Assembly (NCBI RefSeq): GCF_002343915.1 | Contig: NZ_NETK01000001.1 | Coordinates: 4,970,001-5,034,000, forward strand | Reading direction: 5' to 3' | Length of the DNA: 64,000 nucleotides | DNA from: Nannocystis exedens | GTDB lineage: Bacteria; Myxococcota_A; Polyangia; Nannocystales; Nannocystaceae | Part shown: piece after piece, positions 45,434-54,515 of the stretch | How positions within the stretch are numbered: position 1 is the first letter of the stretch | Layout of the letters: the number at the start of each line of letters is the position of its first letter | The notes under the pieces: generated by a model | Database searches by the model: none | What the model was told of the DNA's origin: nothing | The model's input: only the letters and a program-made list of their open reading frames with translations | Translations under genes and position numbers: made by a program

Positions 45434-46264
45434 ATGGCCACGGAAGAATGGATTCAGGAGTCCCTCGCGCGGCTCGAGAGCCTCGAAGAGGAGCGGAAGA
45501 AGCACGAGGACGCGCTGGAGACCGCCAGCGATCCCGCCACGCTCCGCATGCACACGCAGGCCGTCGAGCGACTCGAGGTGAAGATCCGGGCGCTGTACGC
45601 CGAACTCGAAGCCGTCGCCGCTCAGGACGGTGGTGACGACGCCGACGCCGACGACGTCGACGACGCGGCCCCCGAGCCCGAGCCCGTTCGTGCCGCTCCC
45701 GCGGCCGCTCCGTTCACTCCGCCCGCGGCCGCCCCGTTCAGCTCGCCGCCGGCCGCCGCCCCGTTCAGCTCGGCTCCCGTCTCGCCCTTCGGCGACGTGC
45801 CCGCCTCGGCCCCGTTCGCCTCGTCGCCCGCCGACGCCCCGGCGTTCGCCTCGTCGCCCGCCGCCTCGTTCGATGCCGGTGACGACGTCGAGAGCAGCGG
45901 CTCGGGCAGCAAGATCGGCCTCATCATTGGCCTCGTCCTCGTGCTCGGCGGCGCCGGTGCCTACTTCGCCTTCGGTCGCAAGCCCGCCGAGGAGGCGCCT
46001 CCGCCGGCCGCCCCCACCGAGGTCAAGGTGATCAAGAGCGGCGAGGTTCCGCCCGACACGCAGGGCCCCCGCGCCGCCAAGGGCGGCGACATCGACGCGA
46101 CCCACGGCGCCCAGATCAAGGAGACCGACCGGCGCACCGGCGGTGGTGGCGGCGGCGGCGGCTCCAGCAGCAGCCCGCCCTCTTCCACGGAGCCGAAGAA
46201 GAAGAAGGAAGACAAGGCCACCAAGATCGAGTCGACCGACGACCCGCTGGCCGGCATTCGCTGA
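45434..46264 (+). CDS. Single-pass membrane protein with coiled-coil N-terminus and PF-rich linker
   Basis: The 276-residue protein has a predicted coiled coil (ESLARLESLEEERKKHEDALETA...VERLEVKIRALYAELEAV, about residues 10-60). An Ala/Pro-rich linker with repeated APFSSP-type units follows, then one membrane segment (KIGLIIGLVLVLGGAGAYFAFG, about 158-178) and a C-terminal tail with a poly-Gly/Ser run and Lys-rich segment ending DDPLAGIR. It is probably a tail-to-periplasm adaptor of unknown function. It lies downstream of mglBA but 320 bp away, so co-transcription is uncertain. The gene ends just before a perfect hairpin. Confidence 0.7.
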   Translation: MATEEWIQESLARLESLEEERKKHEDALETASDPATLRMHTQAVERLEVKIRALYAELEAVAAQDGGDDADADDVDDAAPEPEPVRAAPAAAPFTPPAAAPFSSPPAAAPFSSAPVSPFGDVPASAPFASSPADAPAFASSPAASFDAGDDVESSGSGSKIGLIIGLVLVLGGAGAYFAFGRKPAEEAPPPAAPTEVKVIKSGEVPPDTQGPRAAKGGDIDATHGAQIKETDRRTGGGGGGGGSSSSPPSSTEPKKKKEDKATKIESTDDPLAGIR

Positions 46265-46286
46265 GCTGCCTTTTCGGGCATGTCGG

Positions 46287-46316
46287 AAGGGCCATGTCGC
46301 TTGCGACATGGCCCTT
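46287..46316. terminator. Perfect 14-bp-stem hairpin
   Basis: Arms 46287-46300 and 46303-46316 are exact reverse complements (AAGGGCCATGTCGC / GCGACATGGCCCTT) around a 2-nt centre, 22 bp after the stop of the membrane-protein gene. It contains the dispersed palindrome (GCCATGTC...GACATGGC) in an extended form. There is no clean T-tract, so termination is likely but not certain. Confidence 0.6.
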
Positions 46317-46831
46317 CGTGCTTCTTGAACTTTGAACTCCGCGCGCGGGTGACTCGAACTCCGGGACGCGCCGCGACCGATGTGCGTAAGTCTCGCTCGC
46401 GACAGCCGAGCGGGCTGCCGCTCCGATCGACCTCACCTCGACGAGTGACGCCACAGCTCGTCCCACCCCGATCGCTCGCGCTCCGGTTCCAGCAACACGC
46501 GCCCCTCGCGAGAGCTCACCGGCGCACCTCAGCGGACAGCTTTCACATCGCGGCACGTGACGCTCGCGCACGCTCGACGAGCGCTCGGCTTCTCGCAGCG
46601 ACGACACGCCCCGAGCTTCGCTGGCTGAAGTTCTCGTCGGCGTCGCGCGAGGTCGACGACCTCGCGCCCGGCTTCACGAGCCGACGCGGCTGCGGGCAAC
46701 GCCCTCGCCGTCGACCGCCCGCGGGATCCCGGCGACGCGACCCGTCGCGGCGACGGGTCGAAACCGCGAGCGAAGCCCGTCCGCCGAAGCGAGCCGCACC
46801 AGTCGCCGCAGCCCTCGCCGCGAGCGACGAG
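46317..46831. other. Gene-free convergent spacer (about 515 bp)
   Basis: This lies between the convergent membrane-protein and TPR-protein genes. Frames here are open only because the sequence is GC-rich, and their translations show no family resemblance. No RNA gene or repeat was recognised apart from the hairpin at the left edge. Confidence 0.45.
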
Positions 46832-48583
46832 CTACTCCTTCTTCTCGTCGCTCTTCGCCGCGCCGGGCTTCGGCGGCGCTCGGAACACCGGCGCGGGACC
46901 GGCGGGGTTCGGCGGCGGCGTACCGATCGCCGGCAGATCGAGCCGCGTCGTGCCGCGCGTGGGCAGCCCCGACCGCGGCATCGCCGGCGCGAACGGAGCA
47001 CCTGCGGGCGGGGGCGGTGCGGCGACGTTGTTGAGCGACGGCAAGCTGGGAGCCGGCGGCTTGCTCGGCTCGTTGGTCGGCAGCACGCCGAGCAGCGTCT
47101 GCCGCCGGCGCATCGTCGGCGCGTCGCTGTCAGGCTTGGCCGCCGGCGGCGCTGCGGTCGGCGGCGTCACCGGTCCCGCCATGAACAGCGACGTCGCCCG
47201 CGGGGTCGGGGCCGGCGGCGGCGCTGCCGGGGCCGCGGGCTTCACCTCGGGCGCGGTGCCGGGCGTGAACGGCATCGTCCCGCCGACGCGCGGCGCCCCG
47301 ATGACGGGCGGCGCGACCGGCAGCGGTGTGTTGCCGATGTCGGGCACGATGAGGCTCGGCGGAGCCGTCGGACCGGCGGGCACCTCGGCCGACAGCGCCG
47401 CGGCCACCGAGTCGATGCGAGGCTTCGAATCCTCGCTGTTCTTGTCCTTGAGCAGCTCCGACAGCGGCAGCGCCGACGTGTGCGGCGTCGAGAACAGATC
47501 GATCTCGAGACCCGGGCGCGGCGCGTCGGGGTCGCGCTCGATCGGCGCGGCGGGCTTGGCCGGCTCGGCGACGGGCGTCGGGACCTCGACCGGCGCGAAC
47601 CGCCGCGACGGTTCGGGCGCCTCGGAGCGCGGCTCGTTGTTCATCCCCGTCTCGCTGGACGTCGGCTCGCCGCCGCCGCCGATCTCGCCCGACACGATCT
47701 CGCTGGCCGCCGCCTCGCTCGAGACCACGATCGTCGTGCGCCGCGACCGGGCCCGACGCTCGCGGCGGAGCTGCGCCTCGAGGTAGTCCTGCAGCCCCTT
47801 GCGGGCGCGCTTGATCAGGTCGTCGGTCACCGAGTCGACCGCCGCGTCCTTGATCGCGATCTGCACCTGCTCGAGCAGCACCGACGCCTCGTCGATGCGC
47901 TCGAGCTTCTGCAGCGCGAGCGCCTGCGCGGCCATGATGCGCGGGTGGTCGCCGATCGTCTTGCGCGCGGCCTCGATGTAGCTGAGCGCCTGCTTGAACT
48001 TCTTGCTCTCGATCAGCAGCACGATGCCGAGGTCGAGCTGATCGCGCGGGCCGAGCAGGCCCGCCTGCGTCAGCTTCTGCAGCAGCTCGCGGGCCTTGCC
48101 GCGCTCGCCGGCGAGCACGTGCGCGTGGGCCTGCGCGCTGATCAACATCACCGCCTCGGGCTGGCCGCACAGCTCGGCCGTCTCGGCGAAGCCGGCCGCG
48201 GCCGCGTGACCGTCGCCCAGCTTGAGATTGAGCAGCGCGAGCTGCAGCGAGCGCCAGCCGGCCGGCGCGAACAGGCGGACGATCGGCCGCTCGGGCAATT
48301 CCGTGACGAGCTCGCTGGCGCGGGAGCGGTCGGCGGCCAGGACCTCGCGGCCGAGCGCCTCGAGCCGGCTGGTCACCAGGCCCGGCAGCAACAGGAACAC
48401 GCCGAAGCCCGCGAGCACGAAGCTGACGCGCAGCGCGGTCGTCGACATCAGCAGCCCGACCAGGATCAGCACCCCCGGCACGACCCACTGCACGACCTTC
48501 CCCTGGACGGGGCGGGCGCTCCGCAGCCAGAGGTGCTGCGGGACCACGACGGCCGGGAGCTCGCTGTGTTTGGGACCTGCCAT
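46832..48583 (-). CDS. TPR-type membrane protein with long Pro/Ala-rich C-terminus
   Basis: The 583-residue protein has two N-terminal membrane segments (VVQWVVPGVLILVGLLM and VSFVLAGFGVFLLLPGLV). TPR-like helical repeats follow (about residues 95-260), for example LALLNLKLGDGHAAAAGFAETAELCGQP and LDLGIVLLIESKKFKQALSYIEAARKTIGDHP. The second half is Pro/Ala/Ser-rich and disordered, ending KPGAAKSDEKKE. TPRs usually mediate protein-protein contacts on the cytoplasmic side. No enzymatic motif was found and the family was not recognised. It is divergent from the dynamin operon across 120 bp. Confidence 0.7.
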   Translation of the reverse strand: MAGPKHSELPAVVVPQHLWLRSARPVQGKVVQWVVPGVLILVGLLMSTTALRVSFVLAGFGVFLLLPGLVTSRLEALGREVLAADRSRASELVTELPERPIVRLFAPAGWRSLQLALLNLKLGDGHAAAAGFAETAELCGQPEAVMLISAQAHAHVLAGERGKARELLQKLTQAGLLGPRDQLDLGIVLLIESKKFKQALSYIEAARKTIGDHPRIMAAQALALQKLERIDEASVLLEQVQIAIKDAAVDSVTDDLIKRARKGLQDYLEAQLRRERRARSRRTTIVVSSEAAASEIVSGEIGGGGEPTSSETGMNNEPRSEAPEPSRRFAPVEVPTPVAEPAKPAAPIERDPDAPRPGLEIDLFSTPHTSALPLSELLKDKNSEDSKPRIDSVAAALSAEVPAGPTAPPSLIVPDIGNTPLPVAPPVIGAPRVGGTMPFTPGTAPEVKPAAPAAPPPAPTPRATSLFMAGPVTPPTAAPPAAKPDSDAPTMRRRQTLLGVLPTNEPSKPPAPSLPSLNNVAAPPPPAGAPFAPAMPRSGLPTRGTTRLDLPAIGTPPPNPAGPAPVFRAPPKPGAAKSDEKKE

Positions 48584-48703
48584 GAGTTATCCGCAGCCGG
48601 GCATACCTAGATCGGCGCAGCCCTGCAAGCTAGTTTGCGCCTTCTCCGGCTTTTCGGCCGGACCGGCGACAGATCGCTTGGCACGCCTGCTAGAATCGCT
48701 CCG

Positions 48704-49630
48704 GTGAGCTCCCCACTCGACCTCGGCCGCTTCGTCCAGCGCCGTCAGCTCCGCGGCTACGAGCAGGACCTCGCCCGCGCCACCTACGCCTACGGCGTCG
48801 ATCTGCGCCGCTTCCAGTGGCTCAGCCACTCGTTGGCGGCCCAAACCGCCATGCGCGCGCTCGAGTTGCGGTGGAGTACACATGCGACGAAGCTGATGAC
48901 CGCGGGGGACCTACAGTACCCCGAAGGTGCCGAGAGTCTCCCGATTCTGCAAGAGCTCATCCAGATCGCCGAGCTCTTGCACGCCGGCTTACCCGGCATC
49001 CGCTTCGTCTCTGCGAAGGGCCGCGCGTCGGGCATGTGGCCGCTCGTGGCGCCGCTCGCCAACTCTCGCGGCGGCGACGCGTGGCTCGTCCTCGACCACG
49101 ACGGCCTGCAGGCCGAGGCCCCGGCCGTCCGCGCCTTCTTCCTCGCACAAGGCCTCGCTCACCTGCAGTGCGGCCACGGTGGCCTCTTCATGGCACACCT
49201 CATGAGTGCGCGCGACCGCGTCACGCACGGCCTCGTCCGCGCCGCCCTGCGCTCGTGGAGTCAGGTCGCCGTCTTCTCGGCCGACCGCGCCGGGCTGCTC
49301 GCCGCGGGCGCGCTCGAACCGGCCTTGCAAGCGCTCGACCCGCGCGGCCGCCCGCAGCCCGACTGGCTGCCCAGCTTCTCGCCGCGACCCGAGCGCGAGC
49401 GCGCCCTGCGGGAGTTCGAGCGCAGCCGCGTCGTCGCGCGCATTCGCTCGCAGCAACGCCACCGCCGCGAGCAAATCTCGCCCGAGGAGATCGTCGCGGC
49501 GCTCGAAGCCGGCGAGTCGACCGACGCCGCTGCGCAGCCGGCGGACGCGCCCGCCGCCGAGGTCCCGGCCGACGCCTGGCCGCTCGCGCGCTGTGATCAG
49601 CGCCTCACCACGCGACTGAGGCTCCTGTGA
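48704..49630 (+). CDS. Peptidase-like (M48-like) protein at head of dynamin operon
   Basis: The 308-residue protein starts at GTG 48704. It has a helical N-terminus with YEQDLARATYAYGVDLRRFQ and a core region ending FFLAQGLAHLQCGHGGLFMAHL. That segment resembles the HExxH active-site helix of M48 metallopeptidases, except that the first His-Glu pair is replaced (QGLAH). It is therefore probably a non-catalytic relative or a divergent one. The C-terminal part is charged (ERERALREFERSRVVARIRSQQ) and ends in an Ala/Asp-rich tail. Its stop overlaps the ATG of the first dynamin-like gene, so the three genes are probably translated together. Confidence 0.55.
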   Translation: MSSPLDLGRFVQRRQLRGYEQDLARATYAYGVDLRRFQWLSHSLAAQTAMRALELRWSTHATKLMTAGDLQYPEGAESLPILQELIQIAELLHAGLPGIRFVSAKGRASGMWPLVAPLANSRGGDAWLVLDHDGLQAEAPAVRAFFLAQGLAHLQCGHGGLFMAHLMSARDRVTHGLVRAALRSWSQVAVFSADRAGLLAAGALEPALQALDPRGRPQPDWLPSFSPRPERERALREFERSRVVARIRSQQRHRREQISPEEIVAALEAGESTDAAAQPADAPAAEVPADAWPLARCDQRLTTRLRLL

Positions 49631-51465
49631 TGACGAGCTCCCCTTCGGATCCCGTTTCCTCCGCCCTCCTCCACCTCGCCGACGGCCTGCGCCAGGCCGC
49701 CGACCAACTCGGTCTGCCGCGCCTCGGCGCCCAGGTCGTCGAGGAGACCACCCGCCGGCTCACCGAATCGCGCCTGCGCGTGCTCGTGCTCGGGGAGATC
49801 AAGCAGGGCAAGAGCACCCTGATCAACGCCCTCCTCGGCGAGGCGCTGCTGCCCACCGGCGTCACGCCGACCACCGGCGCGGTCGTCCAGCTGGTCCGCG
49901 GCGACGCCACCGAGCGTCGCCTCCACGGCCCGGCCGGCGCCGAGGTCCTCGCGCCCGAGCGGTTCGCCGAGCTCGCGCGCGGCAAGTCGCCGGTCGAGGG
50001 TTCGCTGGTCGTCACCACCACCAGCGAGCAGCTCCCGCCCGAGCTCGAGCTGATCGACACCCCCGGCATCAACGACATCCTCCGCCTGCGCACCCTCATC
50101 AGCCGCGGCGAGCTGCCCCGCGGCGACGCGCTGCTGCTCGTCCTCGACGCCACGCAGGTGCTCAAGCGCACCGAGCTCGCCTTCCTGCGCGACGCCCTGA
50201 TCGCCGTCGGCGGGCTCGGGGACAGCGGCGCTACCTTGTTGCTCGCGCTCAACCGCGTCGACCTGATCCCCGAGGCCGAACGCCCGGCTGTCCTCTCGCA
50301 CATCCAGGCCCAGCTCGCGAGCATGATCCCCGGCCCGCTCGAGATCTTCCAGACCGACGCGCGCACGGCCGCCAAAGACCCGGCCAAGGACACGCTCGGG
50401 GTGCGCGAGGTCCTGCGCCTGCGCGAGCGCCTCAAGCAGCTCGCGGGCCAGACCCGCGACCTGTCGCCGCCGCGCGCCCGCACCTACCTGCTGCGCAACG
50501 CCGACCTCCTCGCCCACCACGCGGCCACGCAGGCCCGCGCGTTGCGGCTCGAGCACGCGGCCGTGCGCGACGAGCTGGCCGCCGTGCGCAAGGCCTTCAT
50601 CGAGCAGCAGCTCGACGTCGAGCAGCAGCGCGCCACGATCGCCGCCCGCCGCGGCGAGATCGTCGCCCGCACGCGCGAGCACCTGGTCAACTTCCGCGGC
50701 GAGCTCGAGGACGCGATCCTCAAGCAGCTCGAGCGCCCCGACCTGCGCGTCACCGCCGAGCTGCTGCCCAGCGCCTCGCAGGACGCGCTGATGCACTTCG
50801 TCTACAGCGAGGCCGAGCGCCTGCGGCTCGCGCTCGAGGGCCTCACGCGCGAGGTCATGCAGACCTGCGGCGAGCAGGCGCAGCGGCGCCTCGCCACCGC
50901 CATGCTCAGCCTCGGCCTGCGCGGCCCGGTGATCCACATCCGCCCGCCCTCGGTGTTCGTCGAGGCCGGCACGCTGGCCGTCGGCATCGCCGGCACCGCG
51001 GTGATGTACTTCGGCAACATCGTCACCGGCCTGGTGATGACCGTCGCCGCCCCGCTGGCGACCATGGTCCTGCGCGAGCGCTCGGTCCGCGAGGTCCGCA
51101 CGGCCGCGCGCGACAGCGTCCCCTCGGCGCTGGCCACCGCCTTCGGCGATTTCGAGTCGGCGCTGGTCCGCGCCGTCGACGACCACGTCGCCACGCTCGA
51201 GGAGATCCTCGTGCTCGCCCACGGTCAGCTCGGCGATCAGCTGCAGTCGCTGTTGCAGCGCGTGATCGACCTCGACGAGCGCGCCGCGCTCCCGCCGGCA
51301 GATCCGCCGCCCGCGCCCACGAGCGAGGCCGCCCCGCAACCTGTCTCTTCAGTCAGCGAGGCGCGCAAGACCGCGGCCGCCGAGCTCCGCGCGCTCGAGC
51401 CCCGGCTCGCCGACCTCCGCGCCCAGATCGCCGCGGTCCCGATCGCCCCCGAGCAAGCGCGATGA
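49630..51465 (+). CDS. Bacterial dynamin-like GTPase 1
   Basis: The 611-residue protein carries dynamin-family GTPase motifs: G1 GEIKQGKSTLINALL, G2 Thr in TPTTGAV, G3 DTPGIND and G4-like NRVD. A long helical region follows (about 290-420), then a hydrophobic paddle-like segment (AVGIAGTAVMYFGNIVTGLVMTVAAPLATMVL, about 455-486) that could insert into membrane. The C-terminal stalk returns as a coiled coil. Such proteins remodel or protect membranes, and many work as pairs. ATG 49630 was preferred over the GTG at 49627; both overlap the upstream stop. The second dynamin-like gene starts within its stop (ATGA). Confidence 0.85.
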   Translation: MTSSPSDPVSSALLHLADGLRQAADQLGLPRLGAQVVEETTRRLTESRLRVLVLGEIKQGKSTLINALLGEALLPTGVTPTTGAVVQLVRGDATERRLHGPAGAEVLAPERFAELARGKSPVEGSLVVTTTSEQLPPELELIDTPGINDILRLRTLISRGELPRGDALLLVLDATQVLKRTELAFLRDALIAVGGLGDSGATLLLALNRVDLIPEAERPAVLSHIQAQLASMIPGPLEIFQTDARTAAKDPAKDTLGVREVLRLRERLKQLAGQTRDLSPPRARTYLLRNADLLAHHAATQARALRLEHAAVRDELAAVRKAFIEQQLDVEQQRATIAARRGEIVARTREHLVNFRGELEDAILKQLERPDLRVTAELLPSASQDALMHFVYSEAERLRLALEGLTREVMQTCGEQAQRRLATAMLSLGLRGPVIHIRPPSVFVEAGTLAVGIAGTAVMYFGNIVTGLVMTVAAPLATMVLRERSVREVRTAARDSVPSALATAFGDFESALVRAVDDHVATLEEILVLAHGQLGDQLQSLLQRVIDLDERAALPPADPPPAPTSEAAPQPVSSVSEARKTAAAELRALEPRLADLRAQIAAVPIAPEQAR

Positions 51466-54400
51466 GCAGCGACGACACCCGCAAGCCCAAGGACGAAGAC
51501 AAGAACCCGCTGCGCTCGATGGGCTCCGCCCTCGGCGGGTGGGCCAAGCGCATGGGCACGATCCTCAGCGAGGTCACCCAGCAAGGCCCGCCGGAGGAAG
51601 TCGCCCGCGCGATCTCCCAGGCCCGCGCGCTCGGCCTCACCGGCGACTACGCCGGCGCCGCTGCGCGCCTGCGCGAGCCGCTGACGCAGCGCCCGGGCGA
51701 CTCGCACCTCAAGCTCGCGCTGGCGATCATCCGCGTCGCCCAGGTCCTCACCGGCAACGCCCACGTCAGCGTCCTGCTCGAGCTCGCCGAGCCGCAGAAC
51801 AAGCGCGGCGAGCGAGCGCTGCCGGAGACCTTGGCTGAGGCCACCCGTCTGCTCCTGCGCGACGAGTTCGACCCCGCGCTCGACCAGCTCCGCCGCGGCC
51901 GCAAGCTCGTCGAGGACGCCGCCGAGCCGGCCCTCCACGATGGCCGCTTCCTCCTCAACCTCCTCACCACCCTCCTGCAAGTCCGCCGCGGCCGGTTCGA
52001 GCGCGGCCTGCTCGAGTTCCAGCGGGCCCGCGCGCGCCTGCCCGAAGGGACACGTGGTCCGTTGCGCGCGCTCCTGGTCCGCGAGGGCGCGCAGCTGCTC
52101 CTCGCCGAGGATCACCTCGACGAGGCGATCGCCTGGCTCACCGGCGAGGCCGACCTCGGCAACACCGCCGCCGAGGTCGACCAGGGCACCGCCGCCGCGC
52201 GCGCCTACCTCGCCGTCGCCCTCGCGGCCAAGGGAGATCGCGTCGGCGCCGAGGCCGTGCGGGCGAAGATCCCCGTCCGCCCCGAGTGGGAGGAGCACCT
52301 CGTCCGCGTCCACCTGCTCCTCGGGACAGGTGCCGAGGCGCGCGCCCTCGCCCTCCGGCATCTCCAGCAAGACCCGCAGAGCCCGCGGCGCAAGCGGCTG
52401 TGGGCCCTGTGCGAGGTCGCGGCCTGGCCGGTCGGCGGTTGCGACGCCAGCCCCACGATCCGCGCGACGGTGCTCGACGCCCTCGTCGACGCCGCCGCCT
52501 CCGCCGCCGGCGAGCGCCAGGAGCGGCACCTCCACGAGCTGGCCCACGTCGCCCTGCGCGCCGATCTCCTGTCCGATGGGACAGTCGCGCTCATCCGCCG
52601 GCGTCTGCAGGACGGGGCGGCCTCCGCCCCCGAGGAGCTGCGGCTCGTCAACGCCCGTCGGCGCCTGCAAGACAACGACGAGCGGGCCGGCGACGACTTC
52701 CTCCCCGGCCCGCCGCCGCGCTTCCGCAGCCAGCCCGACCTCGGCGGCCCCTTCGGTCCCGACGAGATCTCCCCCCTCCGCGACGCCAGCCAGCGGCTCG
52801 GCGTCCTGCGCGGCCAGCGAGCCCTGGCCTCCGCCGAGTTCTGCCTCAAGAGCCATGTCTCTGGGGACAGCCAGCTCGTCAACCTCCACGAGGCCGCGCA
52901 GGAGTACCTGGTCGAGGTCCTCACCGAGGCGCCCGAGCACGAGCGAGCCCGGGCCCTGCTCGCCCAGCTCGCGCAACCGCTGCAGAGCAACCGCCTCGAA
53001 GACCTGCTCGCCGCCGCGACCGCCCTGCTCGCCGCGATCCCGAGCCGCGTGCTCGGCGTCCCGATCTCCGGCGTCGCCGACGCGCTCAGCGGCGTGATCG
53101 CGGCCCGCGAGCGCCTGGCCCGGCCGCTGACGATCGCCGTCATGGGCGAGTTCTCGTCGGGCAAGAGCACCTTCGTCAACGCGCTGCTCGGCGAGGTCGT
53201 CGCGCCGATGGGCGTGCTGCCGACCACGACCACGATCAACTTTTTCCGCCGCGGCCCGACCGGCGGCGCGCGCGTCCACTACCGCGACGGCAGCATCAGC
53301 ACGGTCGCGCGCGGCGAGGTCCACACCTTCCTGCGCGGCCTCGACGACGTCGCGGCGAGCCGGGTGCGGCACATGGAGATCGAGCGCACCTCGGCGCGCA
53401 TGGGCGAGGCGGCGGTGGTCGACACGCCGGGCCTCAACGCGCTCGACGGCTTCCACGAGCGGGTCGCCCGCGAGTTCGTCGACGAGGCCGACGCGATCAT
53501 CTGGATCTTCTCGGCCACGCGCGGCGGCGCGGCCTCGGAGGCGGGTGTCCTCAAGAGCATGCGCGCCGACGGTCGCCAGGTCCTCGGCGTCCTCAACAAG
53601 GTCGACACCCTCGACCCCGAGGAGCGCGCCGAGCTCACCGACTACCTCAAGCAGCAGTTCGGCGACGTCCTGCTCGACATCATCCCGGTGTGCGCGAGCG
53701 AGGCGCTCGAGCTGCGCACCGGCTCGGCCGACCCCGAGGCGCGCCACGACGACCCGTTCCGCGCCGTCGAAGACGCCCTCGAGAAGCACTTCCTCGCCCA
53801 TGCCCGCGAGCTCAAGCGCTCCCTCGCGGCGCGACGCCTCGGCGACGCTCTCGCCCGCACCGGCGCCGCCGTCCGCCACGCGATCGCCGAGCTCGAGACC
53901 AAGGCCAGCCAGACCGGCCCCGTCGGCTCCGACCCCACTCACCTCGAGGCCCGCCTCGTCGCCCTCGGCGACAAGGTCTACGGCCAGCTGCTCGCCCTCG
54001 ACGACCTGCTCACCCGCGAGTGCCTCGCCCTCGGCGTCCTCCGGGCCGGCGCCGGCGGCAAGATCCTCGTCACCGAGCAGGACGTCACCTACCTGACGGC
54101 TGTCCTTCGGGACAGCATCCTGCGCGCCCTCCAGGCCGACCTCGGCGAGCTGTCCCAAGAGCCAGACTCCGACGCCTTCTCCGACATCCTCGCCGCCCGC
54201 CTGGTCCCGTGGGCCCAGGGCTACCTCGACAGCCTCGAGTCGTCGGGCTTCATCGCCTCGCTGATCCACGAGCACGGCCACGGCGTCGCCAAGGGCGAGG
54301 CGGCCCTGCGCGAGCGCTACCGCAGCGCCCTCGCCCCGGTCGCCGCCAGCTGGCGCAAGTTCATCCGCGGCCAGGTCCGGGCGATCCGCCAGAGCATCGC

Positions 54401-54515
54401 CCAGATGCAGCACCGCACCGCCTCCGCCCCCAGCGCCGAAGCGTTGCGCCTGCGCGCCACGACCCTCGCCGGCGTCGACGCGCTGCTCTCGGGCCTCGAG
54501 CAGGTCGCCCCCTGA
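51462..54515 (+). CDS. Bacterial dynamin-like GTPase 2 with TPR-type N-terminal half
   Basis: The 1017-residue protein has about 500 helical N-terminal residues with TPR-like character (ARALGLTGDYAGAAARLREPL, DEFDPALDQLRRGRKLVEDA, AEDHLDEAIAWLTGEADLG). A GTPase domain follows: G1 GEFSSGKSTFVNALL, G2 TTTTIN, G3 DTPGLNALDG and G4 NKVD. The C-terminal stalk is predicted helical, without an obvious hydrophobic paddle. The 4-bp overlap with dynamin 1 and the paralogous G domains suggest a heteromeric complex. Motif copies lie at 52037-52055, 52313-52331, 52568-52585, 52854-52870 and 54099-54116. Confidence 0.85.
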   Translation: MSSDDTRKPKDEDKNPLRSMGSALGGWAKRMGTILSEVTQQGPPEEVARAISQARALGLTGDYAGAAARLREPLTQRPGDSHLKLALAIIRVAQVLTGNAHVSVLLELAEPQNKRGERALPETLAEATRLLLRDEFDPALDQLRRGRKLVEDAAEPALHDGRFLLNLLTTLLQVRRGRFERGLLEFQRARARLPEGTRGPLRALLVREGAQLLLAEDHLDEAIAWLTGEADLGNTAAEVDQGTAAARAYLAVALAAKGDRVGAEAVRAKIPVRPEWEEHLVRVHLLLGTGAEARALALRHLQQDPQSPRRKRLWALCEVAAWPVGGCDASPTIRATVLDALVDAAASAAGERQERHLHELAHVALRADLLSDGTVALIRRRLQDGAASAPEELRLVNARRRLQDNDERAGDDFLPGPPPRFRSQPDLGGPFGPDEISPLRDASQRLGVLRGQRALASAEFCLKSHVSGDSQLVNLHEAAQEYLVEVLTEAPEHERARALLAQLAQPLQSNRLEDLLAAATALLAAIPSRVLGVPISGVADALSGVIAARERLARPLTIAVMGEFSSGKSTFVNALLGEVVAPMGVLPTTTTINFFRRGPTGGARVHYRDGSISTVARGEVHTFLRGLDDVAASRVRHMEIERTSARMGEAAVVDTPGLNALDGFHERVAREFVDEADAIIWIFSATRGGAASEAGVLKSMRADGRQVLGVLNKVDTLDPEERAELTDYLKQQFGDVLLDIIPVCASEALELRTGSADPEARHDDPFRAVEDALEKHFLAHARELKRSLAARRLGDALARTGAAVRHAIAELETKASQTGPVGSDPTHLEARLVALGDKVYGQLLALDDLLTRECLALGVLRAGAGGKILVTEQDVTYLTAVLRDSILRALQADLGELSQEPDSDAFSDILAARLVPWAQGYLDSLESSGFIASLIHEHGHGVAKGEAALRERYRSALAPVAASWRKFIRGQVRAIRQSIAQMQHRTASAPSAEALRLRATTLAGVDALLSGLEQVAP

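Noticed and set aside
46116..46607. Minus-strand ORF of 163 codons overlapping the terminator hairpin
   Set aside because: It runs antisense through the end of the coiled-coil membrane-protein gene and has Arg/Ser-rich, non-family composition.
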